Source of the DNA: Lyophyllum atratum
Taxonomy: Eukaryota; Basidiomycota; Agaricomycetes; Agaricales; Lyophyllaceae
Reading direction: 5' to 3'
Length of the DNA: 64,000 nucleotides
Assembly: GCA_014905825.1 (NCBI GenBank)
Contig: JACGCN010000034.1
Span: 538,003 to 602,002 of the forward strand
The notes beneath the pieces are model-generated. The model had not been told where the DNA came from, did no database searches, and saw nothing but the letters and a program-made list of their open reading frames with translations. Position numbers and translations under genes: made by a program. Below, in pieces: positions 34,659 through 46,038 of the stretch. Position 1 is the first letter of the stretch. Every line of letters begins with the position of its first letter.

Positions 34659-36505
34659 ATGCTCCCCAACTTCACTCTGCTGGACTCTCGCGACAAGGAG
34701 AACACCCCGAACATGTCTGTCCCTATGCAGAGGCGCCCCGCCTCTGAATTTTGGCTTCAGAATCCTGGATGGATAGGTGAGTGAATTCCTGACTTGACAG
34801 TGATATCGATGCTCACACCCGTCTATAGATGGTGCTGTCAATCCACCTCAGTTCTACACTAGCCATGAAGAAATGAATGCGACATTGATTGCATATGGAC
34901 GGCCACCACGCCCACTACCGCTGCAAGCCGTCCGCGATGCTTTAGCGTCTTTATCAGACAATGCGGGACTGGCGGCTTCTGCCACTACGAGCGAGGCTCC
35001 TGGATCACAGGCAGTTTCAGTGGAAGCTCCGGCGTGCAACGGTAAGCTTGCTCGTCCAGGAGTGCATCGTCTACATTAATAATTGGCTGCGTCATAGCTG
35101 ATCCATCGTCGCATCTCGTCACTGTTGTGATGGCGTACTCTGCCCCAGTCGCACCGACTACTCGAAATGCGAAGCCAACGACAAAGAAAACCCGCACCAA
35201 CAAGGCCAAAAACATCTCGATCGAAGGGACAACACGTGTCGAATTTATCAAAGCTTGTCTCTCGGTTCATGACATCGCCGAGAAGTTTAGTCCTGGAGTC
35301 CACTCTGGCCCCGACTTCATGCTTTGGTGGCCAGGCGGCGCGTACGTACTTCTCGTTCCATTTGATTTCATGTGTTGGCAATTCACTTCACTTCCAGTGG
35401 CGGCAAGACAGGAGCGCCGACAATTTCTACTGACGATGATTTCAACACGGTCGTCGTGGAGTTGCTGGCAAAGGACAAGAAGAAGAAGTCCCTCACACAC
35501 GTTTCGGTCGAATTCGATGTCGATAAGATGGAAGGGTTTCGTATCAAGCAGCCGGTATTTCCTTTCTTATGTACTTCTATGCCCACCATTCATATTTCAC
35601 AGGCTCCTTGGGACGAAGCGAACACGGCGGCTGGAGAAGAGGAGCTAGCATATGGGACACGTGTATGTTGGTCGCTTGTATCTCTTGCGACGCTTGACTC
35701 ACTTTTTCGTTATCAGGTTCCTCAAGTTGGGATGTTCAGCGAGGCCTCCCAGATTAACGGCAACTTCATTCTCATGCTCAAGCAGAAATGGAAATGCGAC
35801 AAACATCTCGGCGAGCATGGGGAACCAGGGTTCTGTTACACGACACCCGATCACGGCCATCTTCCGCTCAACCACCTTCGATTTAGAACATGGGCAGCAG
35901 CTATGGTACGATCCTATTCCTTTTTTGTCATCATATCTGAACACAATCCTGAACAGGCTGCTGGAAATTGTACGAAGAAGGAGCCTCCAAACGCACCTGA
36001 GTTTGATGGTGTACGTGACGGAACCCTGCTCGATACACGTCCGCGAGGTCGCAATGGCCCATATCCGGCAGCTTCGGCCCCCTCCACCCCTGCAGCTCCT
36101 GACATGTCAGCTCTACTTGGTGTTGCCACTGTTGCACTTCTCAAGGACCTCACCCGCCGTAAGCGCCGTCGTCATTATTCGTCATCTCCACCGTCATCAC
36201 CACCTCGTGCCAATACTGCACCTCCACGTGCCTATTCTCCCATCCCTCTGCCACATCTTGAGCTCACCACATGTCTCGACAACTTCAAGACATCGAAATT
36301 TGTCGATCTTACAATGCATGAAACTGCTCTGGCCAAGCTGGAGCTTACTCCGGCCATCATTCCACAGGTTCCTGTCGCGCGCTTGTGTGAGATCATGCAT
36401 ATACCTGAGGGTCGTGTTCACAAGTTGCAGCTATTTTGTCGTGAGTGGCAGGCTCGCCTTGAGGAGAAGAGTAGCCATCTCAACAAGAAACCTCGTCTCG
36501 ACTAA
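34659..36505 (+). CDS. Transposon-borne accessory protein, unknown function
   Basis: Seven exons (34659-34776, 34829-35041, 35098-35341, 35398-35554, 35603-35662, 35717-35905, 35957-36505) total 1,530 nt with no internal stop, giving 509 residues. I do not recognise a named family. The N-terminus (MLPNFTLLDSRDKENTP) leads to a basic stretch (TRNAKPTTKKTRTNKAK). A folded-looking region follows (RVEFIKACLSVHDIAEKF, HVSVEFDVDKMEGFRIK), then a Cys/His-rich segment: CDKHLGEHGEPGFC and then DHGHLPLNHLRFRTWAA. A Pro/Ser linker with RRKRRRH could be a nuclear signal. The C-terminal helical region (LELTTCLDNFKTSKFVDLT...VPVARLCEIMHIPEGRVHK) looks like a SAM-type domain. It lies wholly inside the element and converges on the transposase. 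A role in DNA binding or transposition control is inference only. Confidence 0.75.
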
Positions 36506-36592
36506 GAAACCTCAATCTGCTCATACATATAGTAGTTATCTTCCCTAGTATACTTCTATAAGTTCTATCGTACATATATTTCGTCCCCCTAC

Positions 36593-37662
36593 TCAGTATC
36601 CACAGTTCCTAATCCACGCTTGGGCCATTTCGGCTGTAATTGCCATTCGTGCTTGGTGGATGAGCCATGGTCTGACCTCTGGTGTGGTTGCCTCTGCTTC
36701 ATGCCGTCGGAGCCATGATTTGATTGAATGGAAGCCTTGCTCGATAGGATTGAAATCGGGGGAATATGGCGGGAGGTATATCAACTTGGCCCCTGAAGAT
36801 GTGCATAAGTCGAAGTTGAACTGAACAAATGTTCGAGGGGTTGGGCGATTTACCACATTCATCTACAATTACGGCACGTATCTCTTCGTCGTGGTGAATT
36901 GCACAATTATCCATGACCACAACACTACGGGTATTTGGATATGGGTTTAATTGAGGAGCCTGGTACTGTGTTTCAATATCAGAAGCGTGTTCTCATGAAA
37001 CCACATACCAGATCATTCCGAATGAATTCCATAAATTTCTCCTTGTTCACAGAACCTTCAAAGATATCCAGGGCTATGATTCCCTCCGAGGTGAGTGCCG
37101 GGAGTACTGAATATCTTTGGCCTCGAATATAGGTGTCACGGCAGACACATGCCCGGCCAACCGTCGCCCATCCATTGCGTCGCTGATTTGTAAAATCATC
37201 AACGCTAGCTTCATCCAACCAAACAAAACAAGTAGATGGTATGGCGCCATATTCAGCCTGCCAAGTTGCCCGTAGGAGCTCATTCCGTTCAGAGGCAGCC
37301 CGCGAGACCTGCTTATTGGTGATTGCAAGTCGATGGAGGGTGCGCGAGATTGTTGAGATGGAGACATGGACACCTCGGTTGATGGCCAGTTCCTCCTGGA
37401 GTTCATCTAGGTATATCTTGGGACGGGCATCAATGAGGGAAGAAATATAATTGACATCCCCGACGTCCAAGATTCGGGATCCACCTCCGCGAGAGACCAA
37501 GGGATTGTCGACAACATTGAAATCACGATGATATGCGAGAATATTATATACAGTACGCTCACTGCAATTGGCCAGTTCGGCTATCTGTGCAACTGGTTTC
37601 CCATCGGTGTTGCGCCAGCGAACAATGCACACTCGCATTTCGTGCGAGACGACGGGGGCCAT
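36593..37662 (-). CDS. Tc1/mariner-superfamily DDE transposase
   Basis: Three exons (37009-37662, 36854-36965, 36593-36792) give 321 residues. The N-terminus has a helix-turn-helix (PVAQIAELANCSERTVYNIL) and a second helical DNA-binding part (VSISTISRTLHRLAI). The catalytic triad is complete: D150 in VWLDEAS, D237 in VVVMDNCAIHHDEE, and E273 in PPYSPDFNPIE, with 35 residues between the last two. This matches the DDE_3-type superfamily endonuclease. The start ATG at 37662 lies about 100 bp inside the right terminal repeat. No frameshift or stop interrupts it, so the enzyme may be active. It should cut at the TIR ends and insert at TA, which agrees with the flanks. Confidence 0.93.
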
Positions 37663-37759
37663 GGTGTACTCAACGACTTGGACTCATCCCTGGCACTGGC
37701 AGCCAAGGCACCGATTTGTAGGTGTCACATCACATGACAAAAAACTCGTTTCAAAACAT

Positions 37760-37790
37760 TGATGCCTGCAATCTCACATGCAAAACACTG
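37760..37790 (-). repeat. Right terminal inverted repeat (31 bp)
   Basis: Ends in ...CTCACATGCAAAACACTG on the plus strand, the inverse of the left repeat with one mismatch. Confidence 0.92.
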
Positions 37791-37792
37791 TA
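37791..37792. repeat. TA target-site duplication, right
   Basis: TA immediately after the right terminal repeat. It pairs with 34195-34196. Confidence 0.85.
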
Positions 37793-37968
37793 ACTGGTTG
37801 TATCGAGTGTACAGTGCGAGTACTATGACAAGGATCAAGCAGCGTGGAGATGAGATAAAGGGCATCCAAGGATGGTGGTACTGGTGGTATCAATGGTGGT
37901 ATATAGGGTGCATCGTCCAAGGAGTAATAAAATAACGAATCAAGATAATACAAGTCAAGAAATCCATC

Positions 37969-40900
37969 TCATGACACAAAAGACGGTGTCGGAGGTGCGT
38001 CTGGTGGTCGCGACGGCGTCGAGACCTGAGAGGGCCGAGGAGATGAAGGCAGCCCGATCATCCTTGAATGGCGGTTCCCTCGCTCTGAACCAGTCACATT
38101 CACATTCAGACCCCTCGTCGCTGCGGTATTCGAAGCCTTCGAGGGTTTCGTCCTGGAGGCGACGGGAGTGTCGGGAGGCGTTATGCGGAAACCACTTCGC
38201 GTTGCGGAAGCCTGGCCAGACTCCGAGGATGACTCCAACGTAAAGTCCCCGTCAGTCGTCTCTGCCCCACTTTCATCTTGACCAGACAGATCATCTCCGT
38301 CGGAGGGAGCCTCATTCGCCGCTGCTACTGGTCATACATCAGTTGCAATTCAGAATGCATCAGGAAAGAAGACGAGTGCACACCTTTGAGGGTGCGGCCG
38401 GTTAATCCGAGGAGCTGATCAGCTGCCGCGTCTGAGTAGTGCTTGCTGTTTCGCCGATCCAAATCCGATCCGTCACCTTCACCATTCTCCGTGTGGCTCG
38501 CACTTCCCTCTGTGTCAGCATCGACATTGAACACGCGGTTGAACTCCCCAAGCATCAAACTGAACACCCCAGCAGGAATGCCCAAAGTGGGGCTGAACAC
38601 GATGCCCACGTTGCGCATGGTCATCTTGTTAACGTTTGAGTTCTGCACGACGAGGATCAGGTGCGCCGTAAGTGCGCGAAGTAGGCTGTAGTTGGCAAGC
38701 GGTAGCGCTGCGATCAACTGCGAAAGCTCTCTGATCCTCTCTTGCGCATCCACGAAATCTGCGAGAGCGGGGGTGGGTCAGTCACCTTCGTACGGATAGT
38801 GCCGCGAGAACATACCAATGACAGCAAGAAACCTGAGATGGAGATCACGCGTCAGGATGCTGGCCGGCAGCTCACGCAGGAAGCTCTTCAACAGTCCAGC
38901 GATGGCATGCGGATCCCAATACTCGTCCGAAGCCAACAGATCCACATCGCCCTCTGTGATGGAGTTAGCTTACTGCAAAGATGACAGCTCCTGAGACTTA
39001 CCCGCATTGAATCTGTCCTTGAGACCCTTGATAACAGCAGAACTGCCACTCAGCCTGTAGATACCTTCTTCTTGATCTGCCTTCTTCGCTTCGAGGTACT
39101 GGATGGAGCGGAAAACGATCGCGGGAAGGTTGGCGATTTGTACGACATCGAGAGATTCCTCTAGCGCCACTCCGAAGACGGCTCGAGATACATAAGTGAC
39201 GGGAGGTTGGGAGCTGCCGCCTTCGGAGAGAAAATTTAAGGGATAAGTCAGTGTCCACATCGAAGTCACGAAGCAAAAACGCACCGTTCCCTTTGCTAAA
39301 GCCCCAGAATGATCGAGACTTGAGTCGTCGGTCAGCCGCTGAAGACTCAGATGCGGCAGGCGCATCTTTTCCTCCGAATTTGAACCCAGACGGAATAGGG
39401 GCTCCGTTGAGGGGTCCAGATATTTTGACCTTGCTATTTGCTTCAGCCTTGTCAGGTGATCCTGCTCGGTCGATGGGCGATGCTACGGTGGGCGACGAAG
39501 CTACGGGATTCAAAGTCGGATGGAATGACCTGTGCTTTTCGTGTGGATCTCGACTTCGGTGCCGTTCTGGAGAGACTTGACGATTGCTGCGCCCGGTAAG
39601 ATCTGGATAGTGACCAAGCTCTGAGTTGGCCCGTTGGCCAGCGCTGACTAACGATTCAGAGTGGGAATTCGAGATGACGGACAAGGGGGACGAATCGGGC
39701 AGGCTTGAAGGCATCCCCTGTCCGCGTTCCAATATCCGACGGGCAGCGGAATTTTGGGGGTCGATGGGCGAATCGACATTCTTAGAAGGGCTAGACGATC
39801 GCGCATAATCTTCATCTCCCCAACCTGGGGGTGTGAAGAGTTTAGCGTTGTTTTGGTCGGGTGGTAGCAGTGAGATTGGCACTGCTGCAGCCTTGGCTAC
39901 TGAGATATCATCCTTTGAGAACCCGCGGGGAGGTCTACGAGTGGTTGGGCTCTCTGCGATCGAACTGGTACTCGAACGGGGTTGACCGGGGGCAGGGACG
40001 CCGTTTTGATAGACTGAAGTACCTGGGACAGGTGAAGGGCCATACTTGACGGGTTCCTCACTGTATGTTCCCGAAAAATATCGAACGAGGATCTCGACCC
40101 AGGCATCCCTGTCATCGTCGCTTTCCGCACAAAGTACGTGGCGAGGGTGATTGCCCCCTGGTCCCTTCTTGGCTTCGACAATGAGGAAGGCGTGCCTGTA
40201 TTCCTTCTCCTCGTCCGTGCTGGGAGTCCGTTCACTTCGCTGCTGTCGTCCGATCTGAGCGCCAGTAATGAGAATAGAGCCTAAATGAGCTCCACCACGC
40301 TGTGTGAGAACATCCGGCTTGAGAATGTGCGAAGAACTAAAGAAATTAAACAAAACGTACACAGTCATAGTATTCCAAAACCGGCCCCTGCAGGACAAAG
40401 TATCGTGTTTTCCAACCTCCGAAGTTTTTCCCCCGCTTAGTCAAGTATCCCTCCTTATGACCGACTTGCATGACTGGTTGTTTCGTTTCGCGGACGATGT
40501 CAGAGGTAAAGAAAGCAATTACTTCATTGTTTTCTTTCACGGGTAAGTTGATGAGCATTTGTAAGTAGCTCTCGAGCACAGCCTGCAAAAAGATGAAACA
40601 ATATCAGAAAGGTCAAGCCAGTTAGTTAATAATACAATTTATATTTCGAGAGATTGGGACGAAAGATGGGAAACGAACGGACACGTACCTTTCTCTGGTC
40701 AACCTTCGCGGGCGCATGATCCTTCCACAGCTTCCCTTCAGGTAAGCTGGCAATCTTCTTGCCCATGCCCTTGCCCACGGCGCTGCGTACCCGGTGGTCC
40801 AGACTCAAAACATCAGAATACATCTTCTCGACTTTCCACCCCTCCTTCCCTTTCCCAGGGTCAACAAACACGATGAAAGACAGGACTTCCTTGCCCCGAT

Positions 40901-43382
40901 CGTTTGGGCGAACGAAGGAATGGGAGACCGTGATGGTCGTGCGAGGGAGGTCATTTGGTAACAAAGGGAGCGCCCGGAAATTGGCTGGAACTGATTGTAC
41001 CATGGGTTGCTGCGCCTGGTTTTGATCGATGCGCAGCGACTGCAAAGAGTGCTGAGGCGTTTGACCATGACCGGGGGGAGAGTAAGGATTCTCCAAGGGG
41101 GAGATGTCATCGGTGCTTGGGAACGTAGAAGAAGAACCGGAACCCATCTGCTGCTGATAAACAGATTCATGCGAGCCTTGGGCTGCAAGCATTTGGGCTT
41201 GAGTCATCCCAGAGTGAGGCTGCAGAGATGCGTTGGCGGGAGGAAGAGGGAAAAGGTCCACAGCGATACGAGGTTTTGGCTGCCTGCCATGAGCCTGAAG
41301 CTGCGGGGTATCGAGTTGTGGTACTGCCTGCATAGGCTGTCGCGGAGTGTCGTGGAGAGACATCTCATCCGTAACTTCATCCCCATCTGGAGCCGCTGAT
41401 TCCTCGTCGTCTGCATCGTCGTCGTCGTCTTCGTCATCCTCATCATCATCTTCATTCATGTCCAAAAACTCGCTGGAGCCGCCGGGGCTATCGGCTTCGC
41501 GTAGAACGGCCGCACTTGGTGGTGCTAGCCCACCAGGATTTTCAGGAATTTGAATTTGTGGTTGGTGCATTCGATATGAACCGCCTGCCTTGGCTGCAAA
41601 GGCATCCACTTTTGGACTTGGAACGGGAGAATCGGTCATGTTGGCGATATACTGCCGTGCCTCATCTGGAAGGGATATCCGGGAATCTCGTGACAGTGCC
41701 TGAGTATGACCTTCTGGAATTGTCGACAGCATGCCGTTCGGAGCTTGATTTGTAGCTGCCGGTGGGTTTGAAGGCGTGGAGGGAGTAGTCACTATCAGAG
41801 GGTACGATTGAGACTGAACGACTGGAGTAGTTGCGGTCCTTGGAGTGGACTGGTGGGGGTCAGAAGGAGGGCCACCGACTCCGGCCGGAGCGGTTTGAGG
41901 TGTCAGCCCTCCGTTATAATGGTACTGCTGCGATGATGGGGTATATGGCGATGACGTGGGAGATGGCGATGTTGCGTAGTTGACGTTGCTAGTAGAACTC
42001 GACAAGTTACTGCTTGCAGCGGTACTGCTGCTCCTGCCACTGCTGATGCTATCAGCAAGACTGGATTTGCGGGGATAAGTGGCTAGAGGTCGTGTGGGAG
42101 GTAAGTTCGTTGGGTCACCGTTGCTTGTGGAGGACGTGTCCTGGGGCGTAAAGGGCGGGGCGTGCTGAGTTGGCTGTCCAAAAGAATTCGTTTCTTGTGT
42201 GGCAGATATAGCGGACACAGGGACGGGTAGACTTTCAGCGCGAGGGGGGACGATCAAGGGGGTTGGGGAAGGCTTCGGCGGACGTATATTGGGTGCCGAG
42301 TTTGCGGATTGAATGTTGATGGATGAGGGGGCGGAGGCTGGGGGAGCTGGTAAGGGCAAAGTTTGTGATCGAGGCGCAAGGAAGTTCCCTGAGGCCGAAT
42401 AACCCGCATTTGCTTGCAACGAGTGATCACGAGGGGAAAGAGGTTCATGAGAACGCGAGGAGTGAAGTTGTGGGTGATGCCCAGAACGGGGTGTTGCTGG
42501 GGCGGGGGGTAAAAGGTTAATCTGAATGTCAGCGGTTTTAAGCATACAAACGCACGTTGATCGTTAGAGTGATGTCGTGACATCGCCTGCCTAGGATCGC
42601 CATTGAATGAACCACTCTGCTCTGCGACGGCAGGCGCATGCTCGGAGAAACTAAGTTTCGTATCCTTGTCTGCATCACTGCCTCTGTGTCGTCGATCCTC
42701 TCGCCCGCTGCCACCAGAGCCACTGAGCTTCGCCTTGTATGCATCACGCTCGGTCCGGACTCGCTCGAGCTCCTTCAGAATCTGGTTGTAACCAGCTCTT
42801 TGTTTTTCAATAAGTTTCCATAGCTGGGCATTCTGCGAAGAGAGGGTATTGCGGTCATTGACTGCTTGCTCGAGCGCGGCTAATTTCGGATCTTGAGCTC
42901 CTGCGTTTGATCTGAGAAGAGAAGCAGAAGTGAGGGGTCGATCCTTGTTTCCGGGTGGTGCTGAGCTCGATGATGTTGGTGCTGTTGAGAACGAAGCTGA
43001 GTGCGAAGCAGCAGCAGTAGAATGAGCTGGTGGACGTGTATGTGCTGGAGACGGGTTGGAAGATTGGGGGAAAGGCAAACGTTCGCTCCTGGAAGGAGTA
43101 CCATATATGCTGCTGGCCCCGTTGGCTGCACTGAGGGACATGGTTGCAGGAGAGGAAGCTGCAGCGACCACCTGAGAATGTTGGAGAAGCTCAGGGTCAA
43201 AGCTCGGTGTTTATTACGAGATCCCAGATGTGATTGACGCCGAGCGAAGATAAATCAACAATGTCACGACTGGGGTGGTCAATGAGAGGCAGGAGCTCGT
43301 TGTGACGAACAGCGAACAACTGGGTTGTGGTCGAGCAAGAAGGATTGATCGTGGTAATTTTTAGTCTTGAAGTTGCTATCAT
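37969..43382 (-). CDS. BEM3: BEM3-type Rho GTPase-activating protein (PX-PH-RhoGAP)
   Basis: GAP for Cdc42/Rho GTPases in polarity, acting at membranes. Order along the protein: a short N-terminal exon (43197-43382 region: LLPLIDHPSRDIVDLSSLG), joined by an intron to VVAAASSPATMSLSAANGAS; a coiled coil (LWKLIEKQRAGYNQILKELE); a long Ser/Pro/Gln region with an acidic run (EDDDEDDEDDDDDADDEE). Then a PX domain (ITVSHSFVRPNDRGKEVLSF...VEKMYSDVLSLDHRVRS), a PH domain (KEGYLTKRGKNFGGWKTRYF...RDAWVEILVRYF), and the RhoGAP domain: arginine finger EEGIYRLSGS, WDPHAIAGLLKSFLRELP, NKMTMRNVGIVFSPTL. The tail is Ser/Pro-rich to the stop at 37969. If the first exon is wrong, the start is the ATG at 43141. 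Its 3' end is 178 bp from the transposon. Confidence 0.9.
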
Positions 43383-46038
43383 TCGTGCTTGTGCGTGACC
43401 ACTGACGACACAAAACGCCCTCTACATACCTACACAGACATATTCCTCGTATCCTGCCAGAATCTCATCCGGGCAAAACCCCCGATTACACGCTCTTGCA
43501 CGAGCTGACTCTGCACATCCTCCATAGCTGGCGTTCCCGCCAATCGCAACTATCAGCCATCAGTCCAAATGTCAAGCTCTACATACGTGGACCATCATTT
43601 CCTGAGGTTCTGAGAGGTCATTGTGTGTTCTGGGCCTTGATACTCAAGTTGGGATCGGTCACCAATGTTCAATTCCACCACGCCAGCTGCCAATTGCATG
43701 CTCGACGTTTCGGGGTAGTCGGGGGCCAGTTGCGTATTCCGTTACCCCACGGCGCTACCAAATCCGAAACATTTGGCGGATCTTGTCTTCCCTGAGCTAC
43801 GGCGTAGCCCGTTCGACTTCTAGGCAGCTTCGCCAAGATGCAATAGGTCCTAGGACTGCTCCACATTTATGGACGCCAGCCCCAATGTGAGCTTACCAGT
43901 TTTAGGCACCAATTTTCACCGCTTCAGTGCACCGAAATCAGGCTTGATGGTTGTCAAGAGTATGTCGCGGCAAGTCTCTCCTCATTAAGCAACCCTGGCT
44001 GCTGACTCGATTTGTTCAATTTACGAAGATTGGTGGGGACGCGATCTCACCAGATTCCTTATCCTTCTTGGCTCAGCGTGCCATGGAACACTTTTACCGA
44101 GGGTGCATATTCAGGATGACATCGTCTCCCGGTCCTCGCCGCCTTCACAGGTTATTGTGATGGCCCCAAGATCAAGGCAAAATATTGGGATCGACTAACA
44201 TCACAAAGCCCCATCTGTCGTCTAATAGCAATCTCATAGTCTATTACCATCAGTCGATTTGGACGCAGTTTTCTTCATTCCGGACCACACCAATAGGATC
44301 CAACGATAGCTGAAACTCGGCATGTCTTAATCATGCCATACGCACAGTGCCTAACTTGGCTTCAGTGCCTCAGGGAAGGATGTTGGGCGCTATAGATATC
44401 GGTCTGAGGTGCAGCATTGGTCGGGGCCCGTCGTTCGCGGAAGGGCCGATGTTTTCAAAAGTTTGAGAAGTAAGCACCATTCTGTTCCCAGCTTCTTTCT
44501 AACATGGCCGCTCGGTTGTGCGACTTGGAGGTTTCCGGGTTCCCATTAAGGCGCGACGAGCGCAGCGAGGCTTATGTTTACTTCCTTTTTGTCACTACCT
44601 TTCATCCTCATCGACTTGCCGGACGCCGTTCCCTTCTTGAAATGACTGCGGATCACTAGATTTCAGCGTCTCTCCATCAAGGCTGGCTGGTTCAGCACCG
44701 TCTCTCCATATCCCATGCTGTGCGTCACTCGTCACTCTTAGCAAATTCACGACACAAATGCTTCGGCTTCGGCCCGCATCGGGTAGTCGGGCGGCCAACA
44801 GCGGCCAACGCCTTGTCCATCAGAGTGGCAGTGAGGGTCCCATCGCTGCCCTGTTGATACGTTCTTGGATTCCTCCCACCGTTCTACTGACTTTTTTTTG
44901 TTTTTAGAAGCATGTAGCCACTTCATCATGTTGGAAAGTCGGGCCTGAAAAATTCAAACAGGACTTTTCATGATCGCCATTCGTGCAGGAACACCAGGAG
45001 ACCTGACTGAGATCCGTAGACCAGCCACTTCTCCTTGCTGCTTTCAACCCTCCGGGAATTCTACGACGAAGAAAAGCGGCCGCCCGACAGAAGTGTATGG
45101 GATACCTATAAATCTGGAAAGCTAACACCGATTACCAGCCCAAGCCTAGGCGCGCATACCTTGGCGATTATCACGGGCGATATCCAATCTCCCCAATGGC
45201 CATTCGTTGGAGGAAACCCTCGACCATATCATGGATGATCGTCCCGTGTAGAGTATCTCACAGTCTTCCCGTCACCTACAGAATGCACATACACCGGGTG
45301 CTGGAGTGTTTGAGAGTTGGAGTGGCAACTTTCGACCATGCCGTTGGTGTTACCTTGCCGCACATCACCGTGTTTCACTTTACGATACACCTCAGTCAGC
45401 AAGTAGTCTAGGACAGGACCACGGATCTTATCAACACTCATTATCGTGCCAAATGAGCCCTTCGGGTGTAACGTGTAGCTAAGCTGCCTTATCGTATCTT
45501 CGCCTGCGTAATCGAGATAGAATGAAGCTAGCAGCGGCGGTTGTGATATGATGTGCGCCCACAGGCGCCCACCTTCGCAAATATACGAACCATGGAAGGC
45601 GGTCCTTATCGTTATCGTTGGCAGCAGTAAGTGTTATCAACCATTTATCATCGTTTCAAGAATAGCTAGGACGGTAGAGCTGCGAGACGTCCACGATGTA
45701 CCTGGCGATGTCGTTGTCACGTCACTGCAGGTCACTGCTCTCCCCGGCGTTCGGTCATCCCTCAAACCATAGCTCGCTGACAAGTGCTGTAAGGATTGTA
45801 GAACTACTCGAAGTCTTGGGACATCCAATGGAAAATTTCCGGTCGGTTGCATGTAAAGCCAACGGAGGTAAAATACGCGCAAGAATTTTCATGTCCTGAT
45901 GAAGTTTCCTTTTGAGGGACGGAGGTCCGACCGAGCTTAAGTTGAATACCGTCATGTTTCCGAGAGCTCCTATGCATATTATCAACGCTTAAGTGGAACG
46001 AGGAGCTCCCCATCCTTCCATTTCAACCACCAACATAA
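43383..46038. other. Gene-poor block, 2.7 kb
   Basis: No gene could be assigned. Short frames occur on both strands (for example plus 43951-44160, minus 45637-45882) without recognisable motifs. It contains the promoters of the RhoGAP gene (left) and the serine dehydratase gene (right). Confidence 0.4.

Larger units (their letters stand above)
34197..37790. mobile_element. Complete two-gene Tc1/mariner-type DNA transposon
   Basis: A 3,594-bp element bounded by 31-bp inverted repeats and flanked by TA on both sides. It carries an intact DDE transposase on the minus strand (36593-37662) and a second multi-exon gene on the plus strand (34659-36505). The two genes converge, with only 87 bp between their stops. 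Both open frames are undamaged and the terminal repeats differ at one position, so the copy is probably recent and possibly autonomous. It sits between the 3' end of the RhoGAP gene and the 5' end of SHR3. Removing it and one TA leaves an intergenic gap of about 300 bp, in line with its neighbours. Confidence 0.92.

Noticed and set aside
35380..35430. GGKTG in the transposon accessory protein, looking like a P-loop
   Set aside because: It is produced by joining exons 3 and 4 (GGA-GGKTGAP). It lacks the GxxxxGK[ST] spacing and any Walker B context.
36593..37662. Transposase as a decayed pseudogene, because its longest frame stops after 227 codons
   Set aside because: The stop lies inside a 43-nt GT-AG intron (36966-37008). 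Splicing two introns restores 321 residues with the full DDE triad.
41400..41460. Triplet repeat tract as a microsatellite of note
   Set aside because: It is the acidic Asp/Glu run of the RhoGAP protein, coded in frame.
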